A stretch of 34,082 bases of DNA, taken from assembly GCF_014698795.1 (NCBI RefSeq), contig NZ_JACJTR010000052.1:1-34082 (forward strand). The letters are read 5' to 3'. The position numbers and the translations under genes are program-made. The notes under the pieces were generated by a model. That model made no database searches. It had not been told where the DNA came from and was given only the letters and a program-made list of their open reading frames with translations. Origin of the DNA: Nostoc sp. FACHB-892 (lineage in GTDB: Bacteria; Cyanobacteriota; Cyanobacteriia; Cyanobacteriales; Nostocaceae). Below, in pieces: positions 8,124 to 15,486 of the stretch (position 1 is its first letter; every line of letters begins with the position of its first letter).

Positions 8124-8742
8124 GCACGGCAGAAAACTGAAAGCAAGGGCTGAGAAATTAGGTGTTGCTGATAGCTTAATCATGGGTTGCATCAATGGTG
8201 ACGATGCCGCACTGACCAAAGTAGGGGAAATGGGTAACGAAGGTGAGCGCATCTTAACCATCATGCCCTACATCACAGATAACCTCAGTGCATTCATCAA
8301 AGGCACTGAGGAGTACAACAAAGGACTTGCAGAGATTTACAAATCTGCTGGCGCGTCTGGTATTGCCATTGATAAAGCCAGTGCTGATTTAACGATCGCA
8401 AATTTAAAGTACGGTCATGAGCGCTCAGAAATCGGATTGAAACTGGCCAGCGACCGCACACTAGAGAATCAGCGCTACAGAGAAAGCATCGACCTAGTTA
8501 AGCTCAAGGCTTACATCGACTATCACATGAGTAAGGTTGACCATTTAGCAGCTTCTAAATCGCAGTTAGCGCGACCTGTAAAGGCACAGCTAGACGCTGA
8601 CAGAACTTATGAGACTGAGAAAGCCAAACACCTGCTGACTTATGGCGAAAACTCAGACCTTGATTTAGTACCTCGTAAGTCATTCACGACTAACAAATTA
8701 GTGCAAGCGTTCCGCACTGCTGTTTCTACGATTTTCGAGTAA
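8095..8742 (+). CDS. Helical plasmid protein of unknown function (215 aa)
   Basis: Translation starts at GTG 8095, preceded by AGGAG nine bases away. The product begins with a basic segment (MKHIKNIVSKHGRKLKARAE) and continues as a mostly helical soluble protein (LTIANLKYGHERSEIGLKLA, IDLVKLKAYIDYHMSKVDH). No enzyme motif, signal peptide or membrane segment is visible, and I recognise no family. It overlaps the small membrane peptide upstream and is followed by a hairpin. Confidence 0.65.
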   Translation: MKHIKNIVSKHGRKLKARAEKLGVADSLIMGCINGDDAALTKVGEMGNEGERILTIMPYITDNLSAFIKGTEEYNKGLAEIYKSAGASGIAIDKASADLTIANLKYGHERSEIGLKLASDRTLENQRYRESIDLVKLKAYIDYHMSKVDHLAASKSQLARPVKAQLDADRTYETEKAKHLLTYGENSDLDLVPRKSFTTNKLVQAFRTAVSTIFE

Positions 8743-8756
8743 TTCGCATCTAAAAA

Positions 8757-8786
8757 TCCCCTACTAAGTTACCGCTCAGTAGGGGA
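8757..8786 (+). terminator. Hairpin, possible terminator or mRNA processing site
   Basis: TCCCCTACTAAG and CTCAGTAGGGGA form a 12-base stem with one mismatch around a six-base loop, 15 bases after the stop of the 215-residue gene. On the plus strand no T run follows (AATCAAAA). On the minus strand TTTTTA follows directly, but no minus-strand gene needs it. It may act as an attenuator between the upstream genes and the membrane ATPase pair. Confidence 0.5.
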
Positions 8787-8800
8787 AATCAAAATTCGTC

Positions 8801-9391
8801 ATGAGAACAATGTTAGATGAACTTGACACCGAATTGCAAGACGGGGACACCGAACAATCACGCTTCTATCAAGACTTTCCTGATACTGCATTTACCCAGG
8901 ATGAACAAGAAGCTATTAGAAGATTCAAAACCTTGGAAATTGAAAAGCTTAATCGCAGTCGCGCTGTTCTCAAAGGTATTGAATCCTGCGGCTGGGGGGT
9001 AACGAGTTACTGCTTGGCTAAGTATTTAGTAATAGCTACAGGCTCGGCGGGGCTAATGCCTGCGGTCGCTATTGTGTTGGGAATTAATCAAATAGTTAAT
9101 CGTGATTTGTTGGAGTTCACCGTAAATAAGTCTCCTGAAGGATGGGTTTTTACGGACATGGACAAGGCGATAAAATTTCTCTTTCAAACAATATTCGGAT
9201 GTTTCATTTTGTGGACTGCTATCGGCGATTTCTACACGACTTTGCAGAACTCACACAAGACTTATGACAACATCAAAGCAACTGTAGAAGATTTTAACCG
9301 TCTGCCAGAATCAGACAAAACTATTGTGTTTATGGTGGGTGCATTAGTGGCAGGTGGTGTTGTTTACGGCATCCACAAATCTAAGTCATGA
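8801..9391 (+). CDS. Multi-pass membrane protein of unknown function (196 aa)
   Basis: An acidic N-terminal 50 residues precede hydrophobic stretches at about 75-98 (YLVIATGSAGLMPAVAIVLG), 125-144 (FLFQTIFGCFILWTAIGDF) and 174-190 (TIVFMVGALVAGGVVYGI). Three membrane passes are likely. ATG 8801 and ATG 8810 are both possible, and neither has a strong ribosome binding site. Its TGA overlaps the ATG of the following ATPase gene (ATGA), so the two are translationally coupled and probably act together in the membrane. Confidence 0.65.
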   Translation: MRTMLDELDTELQDGDTEQSRFYQDFPDTAFTQDEQEAIRRFKTLEIEKLNRSRAVLKGIESCGWGVTSYCLAKYLVIATGSAGLMPAVAIVLGINQIVNRDLLEFTVNKSPEGWVFTDMDKAIKFLFQTIFGCFILWTAIGDFYTTLQNSHKTYDNIKATVEDFNRLPESDKTIVFMVGALVAGGVVYGIHKSKS

Positions 9392-10845
9392 AGGCTCAAT
9401 CCCTACTGAAAATTGGTGCTGTCACAGCTTTACTTATGGGGCTTTTCAGCGCTTATTACTATGGGCAGACACCGCACCCTTATCAATTTACTGAAGTGCG
9501 ATTTTGTCCTACTACCGCGAATAAACGGACATTTGGGAAGTACTATAACAAACCCGCAAAATCACAATCGGTACTTGATAATAAATACTGCCGTTTCAAG
9601 TACAGATTGCTCACAGAAGTATGGAAGTCACGACAGTTTAATGATGTTGTGTCTCTCCCTGACGGTGCTTTCATTACGTCAGATTTAGCTCCATCAGATA
9701 ATCCTAGTCTGTGGTTATTAGTCGCGCCTGCTTTTGTCTGGATGGGCTATTACTGCTGGGCTGCCAAAGATGAGATTGACAACGAGTCAAGTTTTCAACG
9801 TCTGGAATATTTTAAGACAGCTATTAAGCGCCAAGGTTTAATTACTAGGACTGAGCGCGATTTGCAGTCACATGAATCAACACGGATTTCAGACAAGCAT
9901 AAAAAGGACATCGACAGACGCGCTGATAATCTGTTAGTCCAAGAACGCTATATCTCTCTTGAGGAATTGCAACAACAGTATCAACGTCAGTCTGAGCTTG
10001 AGGATTTGCAGTTTGATAACACTAAAAAACAGTTCGCGGTCGCTGATTCTGTAGCTGATAAATCTATTGCTGAGAATAGAAGAGACAAGCGCAAAGCGGA
10101 TGCAGAAAACATCAATCCCAGTAGTGAAACAGCTAAGGCTCCACAAGGCACAAGCGCCCAAGAATTAATTCAACTTTTAAAAAATCATGAGGGCGGCTGG
10201 CTATGGGATGTCATTGAATCAACAAAACCAGTTTGGGTGCTAGGAGGTCAAGGTAGTGGTAAAAGCAGCTTTGCTGCATCAATTGTTATGTGTAGGAAGG
10301 CGATTTTTGATTGGAATATTACATCAATCGTTGACGCTCATGGACATAAGAACAGAGCAAAAGCTTGGAAGTTGTTGATCCCTTTGGAGCCGGAATTAAT
10401 TGGCGAACGCAACGATTATTTAGCTATTGGTGAGGCAATGAATGAAGCTGTTCAACGTTGGAGTGACCGTACAGAAAACGACACCCCTATTCAAACACTT
10501 TGGGATGAATTAACACAACTTTCTATGCAGCCACAATGCAAAGAATCAGTCAAAAAATTTGTGAGGCATTCACTTACTGACGTTCGCAAGGCAGCCGAAT
10601 ATCTAGTTTGCATTGCTCATGCTTTTACTAATGCCGCTTCTGGCAATGCTGAAGGTTTTAATGACTTAAGGCAAACCGAAACTATCCAAATCAAGCGCAA
10701 GTCAAAGAACGGTCGCGTACCTCTAAACCATGCTGAGATCAGTGGTCTTTATGATGACGACGGAAATCTGATTGAGGATAGGCGCGTAACAGTTCCCGAC
10801 TGGTTTTATCCTGATAGCTTGCTCAGATTTATTAGCGCTTGTTAA
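9388..10845 (+). CDS. Membrane-anchored P-loop ATPase, coupling-protein-like topology
   Basis: The protein has 485 residues. A first transmembrane helix (about 8-25) is followed by an extracytoplasmic loop of about 80 residues with two cysteines (C40, C68), a second helix (about 107-125), a long charged coiled-coil linker (about 130-250) and a P-loop domain. Walker A is GGQGSGKS at 286-293, and Walker B is probably IQTLWDE with D373 and E374. Two N-terminal helices bracketing a periplasmic loop, then a cytoplasmic ATPase, is the plan of VirD4/TraD coupling proteins. The ATPase domain here (about 215 residues) is much shorter and lacks an obvious all-alpha domain. It is coupled to the membrane gene upstream and lies on a plasmid with a relaxase, so DNA transfer is a reasonable guess. 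A Zot-like or other assembly ATPase is an alternative. Confidence 0.75.
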   Translation: MKAQSLLKIGAVTALLMGLFSAYYYGQTPHPYQFTEVRFCPTTANKRTFGKYYNKPAKSQSVLDNKYCRFKYRLLTEVWKSRQFNDVVSLPDGAFITSDLAPSDNPSLWLLVAPAFVWMGYYCWAAKDEIDNESSFQRLEYFKTAIKRQGLITRTERDLQSHESTRISDKHKKDIDRRADNLLVQERYISLEELQQQYQRQSELEDLQFDNTKKQFAVADSVADKSIAENRRDKRKADAENINPSSETAKAPQGTSAQELIQLLKNHEGGWLWDVIESTKPVWVLGGQGSGKSSFAASIVMCRKAIFDWNITSIVDAHGHKNRAKAWKLLIPLEPELIGERNDYLAIGEAMNEAVQRWSDRTENDTPIQTLWDELTQLSMQPQCKESVKKFVRHSLTDVRKAAEYLVCIAHAFTNAASGNAEGFNDLRQTETIQIKRKSKNGRVPLNHAEISGLYDDDGNLIEDRRVTVPDWFYPDSLLRFISAC

Positions 10846-11006
10846 ATAAATATTCCTTGTGAGTTATACCAATGAGGATTATAGCAGTCAATGCTGTCTA
10901 CTCTGTTGCCCGGTTGAGGTTATAGAACCTTAGCAGAATAGTTGTACCTCATTTCATAAAAGGGATACGATTATTTATTTGGACTATTCAAGAAACCATA
11001 ATGCTT

Positions 11007-11603
11007 TCAGGATAAATTTGGATCGAAACTTTGGCTAAAATCTTCTGAAGGTTTTACTAATAAATCCTTTTTCTCATTGATAGGTTCGGTACGATAGCTT
11101 GGTTGGTTTAATCGATCAGTTATATTCAATGTCTCCAAGCCCTCATTACCAACTTCTTTAATTGTATGAACAGTATTCGATGGAAAGAATAAGGTTTGAC
11201 CTGGTGTGAGGTCTATATCAATCGACTGCTTACCATCATCATAAATAAAAGAAAAGACCCCTGAACCGCTGATAACAACAATGACTGTATCAACTGGGTG
11301 AGAATGATATTCTAAAGGATCTTGATTATCCTGTTTTGGCGGATCGTACACTAAACGCGCTGATATATGATTCTCATCACCAAATAAATGTTGGGAAATA
11401 GACAATGGCTGTTCATAGTGACCATGTTCTGTAATCAATTTATCAAAAGATAAATGCCAAATATTGAGACAAAAAGAACTAGGATCATGGTAGTACATCA
11501 CACAGCCATCTTCACTTTTCCATATATTTTTAACATATAATGAGAAATTATCACGAGAAATATTCTGAGATAGAATATCTTGAAGAAAGGCTTCTAAATT
11601 CAT
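11007..11603 (-). CDS. Cupin-domain protein
   Basis: This 198-residue protein has a single cupin barrel in its C-terminal half. Motif 1 is EYHSHPVDTVIVVISGSG, with metal-ligand candidates H100 and H102. Motif 2 is PGQTLFFPSNTVHTIKE, with H146. The usual motif 1 glutamate is absent, with Asp/Thr in its place, so the metal site may be altered. The first 90 residues form a poorly conserved lead (NISRDNFSLYVKNIWKSEDG). Cupins of this size include dioxygenases, isomerases and simple binding proteins, and the substrate cannot be told. The region is AT-rich with no HIP1 octamers, unlike the plasmid backbone, suggesting acquisition. A separate gene follows 53 bases upstream on the same strand. Confidence 0.75.
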   Translation of the reverse strand: MNLEAFLQDILSQNISRDNFSLYVKNIWKSEDGCVMYYHDPSSFCLNIWHLSFDKLITEHGHYEQPLSISQHLFGDENHISARLVYDPPKQDNQDPLEYHSHPVDTVIVVISGSGVFSFIYDDGKQSIDIDLTPGQTLFFPSNTVHTIKEVGNEGLETLNITDRLNQPSYRTEPINEKKDLLVKPSEDFSQSFDPNLS

Positions 11604-11656
11604 TTAACTGAAATAAATGAAATACTCAGTTATTTATGATAACGTTTTTGTATATA

Positions 11657-12643
11657 TTATTTCTTTTTCTTAATGCATTTTTGTACAATCGAAATGCTTT
11701 GTGATTGCTGCTTATTTATAGGTAATTGAAAAACAACTGCAAATGCTTCATTTGCAGTAAGATGAGCGCCTTTTTCTATTTTTAGGTCGGAGTATATACG
11801 TCTCCATCCGCTGCCGCTTATATGTGTTCCTATATCACGAGTACCCCATTCCGTACCTCCTCCGCATATAATAAACATTTTTTTATTTATGCGAAACTTT
11901 GCAAATAAAGCGTAATCAACATTATTTTGGGGAATAGAAGTTTGAGAATCAAGTAATACTGAGTAAGATGTCCACCGTGCTTCCTCTATAAGCTGATTAT
12001 AATTGTCAAACAAACCTCCTTTTATCATTATTTCTGATAAGTTGTTATTCTTATCTATATTTTGGCTAATTGAGAAATATCTATCCGTAGATTTGTTGAC
12101 GAATTCAATGACATCATTTGAAAGACCTATAAGAATATAAGTTTTCACTCCATCATCATCATTAATATTTATCTCTTCATCCCACTTTATTTGAGGAACA
12201 GGAAGACCAAGTTTCGAGAAAGCTGACACCAAGTATGAAGCAGCAGTAACATCATTTTTTATAGCTGCATTAGTAGAGAACTTCCAAACTAATTTCTGTG
12301 CCTGCTGCTTTAAACTGTTGCCAGCTTGCTGCGAGTTAGTTGGGTTAAGATCAAACGCTGGAACAATAATTGCTATAGAACCATCGCCATTTGTTTTATC
12401 ATCACACCCAAAAAGTCTCAAAAACCTACGTTGATTGGAAAATTTTTCTATTCTTTCTGTAAGTTGTTCAATAATTTGAACAAGACTAGTTGCCAAACCA
12501 GAGGTTGATATACTTAATCCGATGACATTTAATAATTCATTCTGTTTAGTGGAAATGATAGTTGCTACCAGTAGTAAAGATGAAGCTATTAACAAAGATA
12601 TAGTGACAGATAATCGTATATTCCTAGCTAATAGATCCTGCAT
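11657..12643 (-). CDS. Two-TM membrane protein with uncharacterised cytoplasmic domain
   Basis: The protein has 328 residues. Two hydrophobic helices near the N terminus (about 11-30, SVTISLLIASSLLLVATII, and about 38-60, LNVIGLSISTSGLATSLVQI) are followed by a short coiled coil and a globular domain of about 240 residues. That domain alternates beta-strands and helices (SIAIIVPAFDL, TYILIGLSNDVIEFV, KMFIICGGGTEWGTRDIG, AFAVVFQLPI), suggesting a Rossmann-like fold with a glycine-rich GGGTEWGT turn. I do not recognise the family. Membrane-tethered sensor or effector domains of this plan occur in bacterial conflict systems, but nothing here proves that. It is AT-rich relative to the backbone and is followed by the cupin gene on the same strand. 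Confidence 0.65.
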   Translation of the reverse strand: MQDLLARNIRLSVTISLLIASSLLLVATIISTKQNELLNVIGLSISTSGLATSLVQIIEQLTERIEKFSNQRRFLRLFGCDDKTNGDGSIAIIVPAFDLNPTNSQQAGNSLKQQAQKLVWKFSTNAAIKNDVTAASYLVSAFSKLGLPVPQIKWDEEININDDDGVKTYILIGLSNDVIEFVNKSTDRYFSISQNIDKNNNLSEIMIKGGLFDNYNQLIEEARWTSYSVLLDSQTSIPQNNVDYALFAKFRINKKMFIICGGGTEWGTRDIGTHISGSGWRRIYSDLKIEKGAHLTANEAFAVVFQLPINKQQSQSISIVQKCIKKKK

Positions 12644-12780
12644 AAACTCAATTCCTTAGTGTAGTGGAGTTTTGTCTAATGAACATTTTGTATCAAAGGT
12701 AGGTCAGGCATAACTGGAGATATAGCTTGTAGCTACAACGATATGCCATTTGAAGCGAAGAAAAATAGGTAATCTGAGGT

Positions 12781-12939
12781 TTAGGTTTTGAAGTGGGATA
12801 TTGTATCGTAGCGGATGAGAAATTTTACCAGAAGAGTAAATGTATCAGTAACATCTTTACCTAAAGCTTTTCCACCTTCTTTGATTGCCTCTGAGAAAAA
12901 TAAAGAGACAATCACTACTGCTGTTAGAGGTTCTACCAT
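12781..12939 (-). CDS. Small protein or remnant resembling an N-terminal adaptor of larger cyanobacterial proteins (52 aa)
   Basis: The frame encodes MVEPLTAVVIVSLFFSEAIK, then EGGKALGKDV, and ends FKT. From memory, similar N termini (MAEPxTAxxIxxLxxxKAxE, then GxxLGExV) begin many cyanobacterial proteins that carry larger C-terminal effector or repeat domains. This frame stops after 52 codons, so it is either a free-standing adaptor-like peptide or a fragment of a lost larger gene. No ribosome binding site is visible before the ATG. The resemblance is from recollection and untested. Confidence 0.35.
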   Translation of the reverse strand: MVEPLTAVVIVSLFFSEAIKEGGKALGKDVTDTFTLLVKFLIRYDTISHFKT

Positions 12940-13120
12940 AAGCTAGCACTTACATTTAGTAGTCACAGAGTAATATACAAACTTGGGATGCAATTTTTCG
13001 GATTTTTAAGTATTTTTATAATAAATTACTATGTAAATACGAGTGTTCAAGCCGTTAAGAGGGCAGTGCAACATTCCACCGAAGGGCTTTAATCAACTAG
13101 GGCTAGATCCACCCCAACTA

Positions 13121-13345
13121 CTAAAATCTAAGCGTTGAGACAGCCGATTCAAAATCTTCATCCAGCACCTCTAAGTATTTTTGCAGTGCAGATAGAGTTC
13201 TGTTACCAGAAATTTTCTGGATCACCTTCAGAGGTACTCCCGACCTGTGCATCTGAGTCAAGCAAGTGCGCCGTCAGCTGTAGCCTTCATTTGATATCAC
13301 TCGCTGATAGCAACGATTTATCAACCAGGGTTATAGAAGCGAGTA
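13121..13345 (-). pseudogene. Tyrosine recombinase C-terminal remnant
   Basis: On the minus strand the frame ending at 13121 reads RRTCLTQMHRSGVPLKVIQK, ISGNRTLSALQKYLEVLDED and finally STLRF. This aligns with the C-terminal catalytic part of the intact integrase at 14076 (RRTALTRMSDAGIPLRHIQE, ISGHRTLAALERYLG). A TGA stop replaces the Phe codon of the HSFRRT motif, the second-box His is Asn, and the fragment dissolves upstream of INRCYQRV. It is a dead copy of a related recombinase left by an earlier integration or recombination event. Confidence 0.75.
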
Positions 13346-13590
13346 TAGACAAGTTAGGTCAGCCGCAACATGAGCAGATCCTACTGGTGCAGATTATACC
13401 TGCAAGTGGTCATCGCGCTGCAACCATAAGCAAGTTTAATCAGCCAACGAAGTTATGCGGGTTGTAGCGTTCGTGGTTTCGTGCTGATTCATAAGTCTGG
13501 GTTAATCGGGTGTCATCGCTTACGAAATATTAGGCTTTTCGGGCAGTTACATTGTTTTATTGCACAAAGACCATGTAGCATTGGAGAGGG

Positions 13591-13611
13591 GAGATTGCAG
13601 ATTGCAGATTG
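13591..13611. repeat. Left copy of an inverted ATTGCAG-type repeat
   Basis: GAGATTGCAGATTGCAGATTG is a short tandem of GATTGCA units directly before the four-helix-bundle gene. Its reverse complement recurs, with two differences, at 14053-14074. The pair brackets the gene exactly, as expected for the ends of a small mobile unit. Confidence 0.65.
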
Positions 13612-13619
13612 GGGGAGAA

Positions 13620-14004
13620 ATGGACAAGGAGCAGTTTAAGGAGAGAACCCAATACGAGTGCCTTACGCGTAATTAATTTAGTTGAAGCCTTACCAAAAGA
13701 CCAAACAACCTCACAAGTCATAGGCAAACAATTACTCCGCTCAGGAACGTCAGTAGGGGCCAATTATCGGGCAGCTTGTCGTGCCAAATCAACGGCTGAA
13801 CTGATCACCAAGCTCAATATTACATTAGAGGAAGCCGATGAATCGCTCTATTGGATGGAACTGATTGTCAAAGCGAAATTAGTGGACTCTAACAAACTTC
13901 AGAGCTTGATGCAGGAAGCTAATGAAATTGTATCAATGCTGGTGTCTTCTCTCAAAACGTTACGGTCAAAACCCAAAGATTCTCGAATTTATAACCCCAA
14001 TTAA
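13620..14004 (+). pseudogene. Four-helix-bundle (IVP/S23-type) gene with an early frameshift
   Basis: The ATG at 13620 opens MDKEQFKERTQYE, the normal beginning of the four-helix-bundle family found in 23S rRNA intervening sequences and as stand-alone genes. The rest of the family signature (ALRVINLVEALPKDQ, IGKQLLRSGTSVGANYRAAC, RAKSTAELITKLNITLEEAD) continues in the next frame. The switch falls at about 13656-13660, within CAATACGAGTGCC, consistent with one extra base. Unshifted, the first frame stops at TAA near 13674. A TTG at 13609 opens the second frame but gives an N terminus unlike the family. So the gene is either inactivated or misread by one base. Inverted repeats flank it closely. 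The family is related to Avd of diversity-generating retroelements. Confidence 0.75.
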
Positions 14005-14052
14005 TCAATCTCTTGCTTCAATCTTCCTTCTACAATCTCCAAAAACAATCTG

Positions 14053-14074
14053 CAATCTACAATCTGCAATCTTC
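14053..14074. repeat. Right copy of the inverted ATTGCAG-type repeat
   Basis: CAATCTACAATCTGCAATCTTC is the reverse complement of the repeat at 13591-13611 apart from two mismatches. More CAATCT units extend leftward to about 14046. It ends one base before the integrase start codon, so the inserted unit forms the 5' edge of that gene. Confidence 0.65.
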
Positions 14075-14075
14075 A

Positions 14076-14645
14076 ATGAAAATAAACCGATTCGGCAGGG
14101 CGGAAATCCTCACACCCAACCAAATTAATGTCCTATTTACCGAGGGCTTTGTCAACCCGCGCGATCGCGCTTTATTTGGCGTGTGCCTTTATGCTGCCTG
14201 CCGAATCAACGAAGCTTGCACTTTGGCGGTGAAAGACGTGTTTGGCAGCAACGGTGTCAGAGGCGTGTTAGTGCTACGCAGTGTCAACACCAAAGGCAAG
14301 CGAGACACCAGGGAAATTCAAGTGCATCCCAAGCTCAGGGAGTATTTAGAAGAGTACAATCCCAACCGCCGCAAAGAGTTTTTGTTCCCCGGCAGGCATG
14401 GACTCTTACATATTCACAAGGTCAGTGCTGATAAAATCCTCAGAGATACCTGTGTGCGGCTGGGTATTGAGGGCGTTAGTACCCACAGCTTTCGGAGAAC
14501 TGCGTTAACTAGGATGAGCGATGCGGGGATACCGTTGCGCCACATTCAGGAGATATCGGGGCATCGGACTTTGGCCGCTTTGGAGCGTTATTTGGGGGTG
14601 ACTGAGAAGCAGAAGCAAAACGCTATCTCAGCTTTGGATTTTTGA
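14076..14645 (+). CDS. Tyrosine recombinase, catalytic domain only
   Basis: The protein has 189 residues and carries the full tyrosine recombinase active site: R43 (AACRINEA), K73 (NTKGKRD), H137 and R140 (HSFRRT), H163 (ISGHRT) and the nucleophile Y172 (LERYLG). It lacks the N-terminal core-binding domain of typical XerC/D or phage integrases. Short solo catalytic proteins of this kind are common in cyanobacteria and may resolve multimers or move small elements. ATG 14076 is the first ATG in frame and begins a sensible protein (MKINRFGRAEILTPNQINVL); frame upstream of it is repeat sequence. No good ribosome binding site is visible, which fits replacement of the original 5' region by the flanking repeat. 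Confidence 0.85.
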   Translation: MKINRFGRAEILTPNQINVLFTEGFVNPRDRALFGVCLYAACRINEACTLAVKDVFGSNGVRGVLVLRSVNTKGKRDTREIQVHPKLREYLEEYNPNRRKEFLFPGRHGLLHIHKVSADKILRDTCVRLGIEGVSTHSFRRTALTRMSDAGIPLRHIQEISGHRTLAALERYLGVTEKQKQNAISALDF

Positions 14646-14710
14646 ATTATTGAGGGTAAAAGTAGCCTTACCAAGAGTAAATAGCGAGATAATCGCCATT
14701 TGTGGGAACT

Positions 14711-15235
14711 ATGCAGGTTGAACTAATTGAAACACATAGGCTGAGAGGCGAAAGGGTACGCAAGTTGCATTGTCATATCTGGCTCGATATGGGTTCTAAT
14801 CCAGAAGTTATGGCTACATTGGGAGGTACTTGGAGTCGAGAAAAAGCACAGGAAAAAATGCGATGGAACTGTGAGCAATGGGAACGTTATGGGCATGGTC
14901 AGTGGATGTTTTTTGACAAAGCAACAGAGGCGTTTGTAGGACGCGGCGGTATCAGAAGAGTGATTGTAAATGCTAACGAAGAAGTCGAGCTTGGTTATGC
15001 GCTGATGCCTGAATTTTGGGGTAAAGGTTTGGCAGTAGAAATCGGGAAAAAGGTAGTGTCTATTGCGTTTGACGTATTTTGTTACCCAAGTGTGGTGTGT
15101 TATACGTTGGCTAATAACAAAAAATCTGAAAAAGTCATGCAAAAGATTGGGTTTTCATTTGAGGGAAATATCACGCACGCTAACATGCCACACGTTTTAT
15201 ACAGATATCGAAATCCCAGTTGCAGCGCAGCATAA
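14711..15235 (+). CDS. GNAT-family N-acetyltransferase
   Basis: The protein has 174 residues. The acetyl-CoA-binding core is EVELGYALMPEFWGKGLAVE, with the FWGKGLA loop typical of RimJ/Acetyltransf_3 proteins, followed by LANNKKSEKVMQKIGFSFEG, the usual xNxxSxxVxxKxGF segment. Such enzymes transfer acetyl groups from acetyl-CoA to an amine on a protein terminus or a small molecule; the acceptor here is unknown. ATG 14711 is preferred over GTG 14702. It is a single cargo gene beside mobile-element debris. Confidence 0.8.
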   Translation: MQVELIETHRLRGERVRKLHCHIWLDMGSNPEVMATLGGTWSREKAQEKMRWNCEQWERYGHGQWMFFDKATEAFVGRGGIRRVIVNANEEVELGYALMPEFWGKGLAVEIGKKVVSIAFDVFCYPSVVCYTLANNKKSEKVMQKIGFSFEGNITHANMPHVLYRYRNPSCSAA

Positions 15236-15486
15236 CTGTACAGTAACAGAAAGAATGGATGAGTTGGTAACTCGAAGATGGCATAGATATAGCGACTCTT
15301 GGGCATACAAGTTTGGATACCACGAGTAAATATCTGCACGTTAGCCCTGATAGGAGTTCTGGGGAGGTTTTAGTTAAGCGATGGTCTGAACCGTTTTGAA
15401 TTTTAAATTTATCTAACTATTGAGTTAGTTGTGCTAAAACGCACACTACGATTGAATAAAGTTATAGCTAACTTAAAGAGGGTGTC
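15236..15486 (+). other. Leader region before the nuclease-transposase gene
   Basis: This stretch holds a short 24-codon frame (15255-15329, ending WAYKFGYHE) that looks like a gene fragment, but I cannot assign it. CGTTTTGAATT at 15392-15402 recurs directly at 18300-18310, on the far side of the next gene. AGAGGG at about 15476-15481 is a good ribosome binding site for ATG 15487. Confidence 0.4.

Noticed and set aside
5628..10845. The membrane/ATPase cluster as an integrated filamentous phage
   Set aside because: The ATPase has its membrane helices at the N terminus, not the C terminus as in Zot/pI. No coat protein with signal peptide, no secretin and no rolling-circle initiator are visible in the cluster.
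13135..13467. A 110-codon plus-strand frame
   Set aside because: It lies opposite the integrase remnant, whose minus-strand translation matches a known catalytic domain. The plus frame resembles nothing.
13609..13619. TTG at 13609 as the start of the four-helix-bundle gene
   Set aside because: It gives MGEKWTRSSLRREPN, unlike the family. The ATG at 13620 in the other frame gives the expected MDKEQFKERT, so a frameshift is the better reading.
14723..15142. A 139-codon minus-strand frame opposite the acetyltransferase
   Set aside because: The plus strand has clear GNAT motifs. The opposite frame is a Phe/His/Pro-rich shadow.
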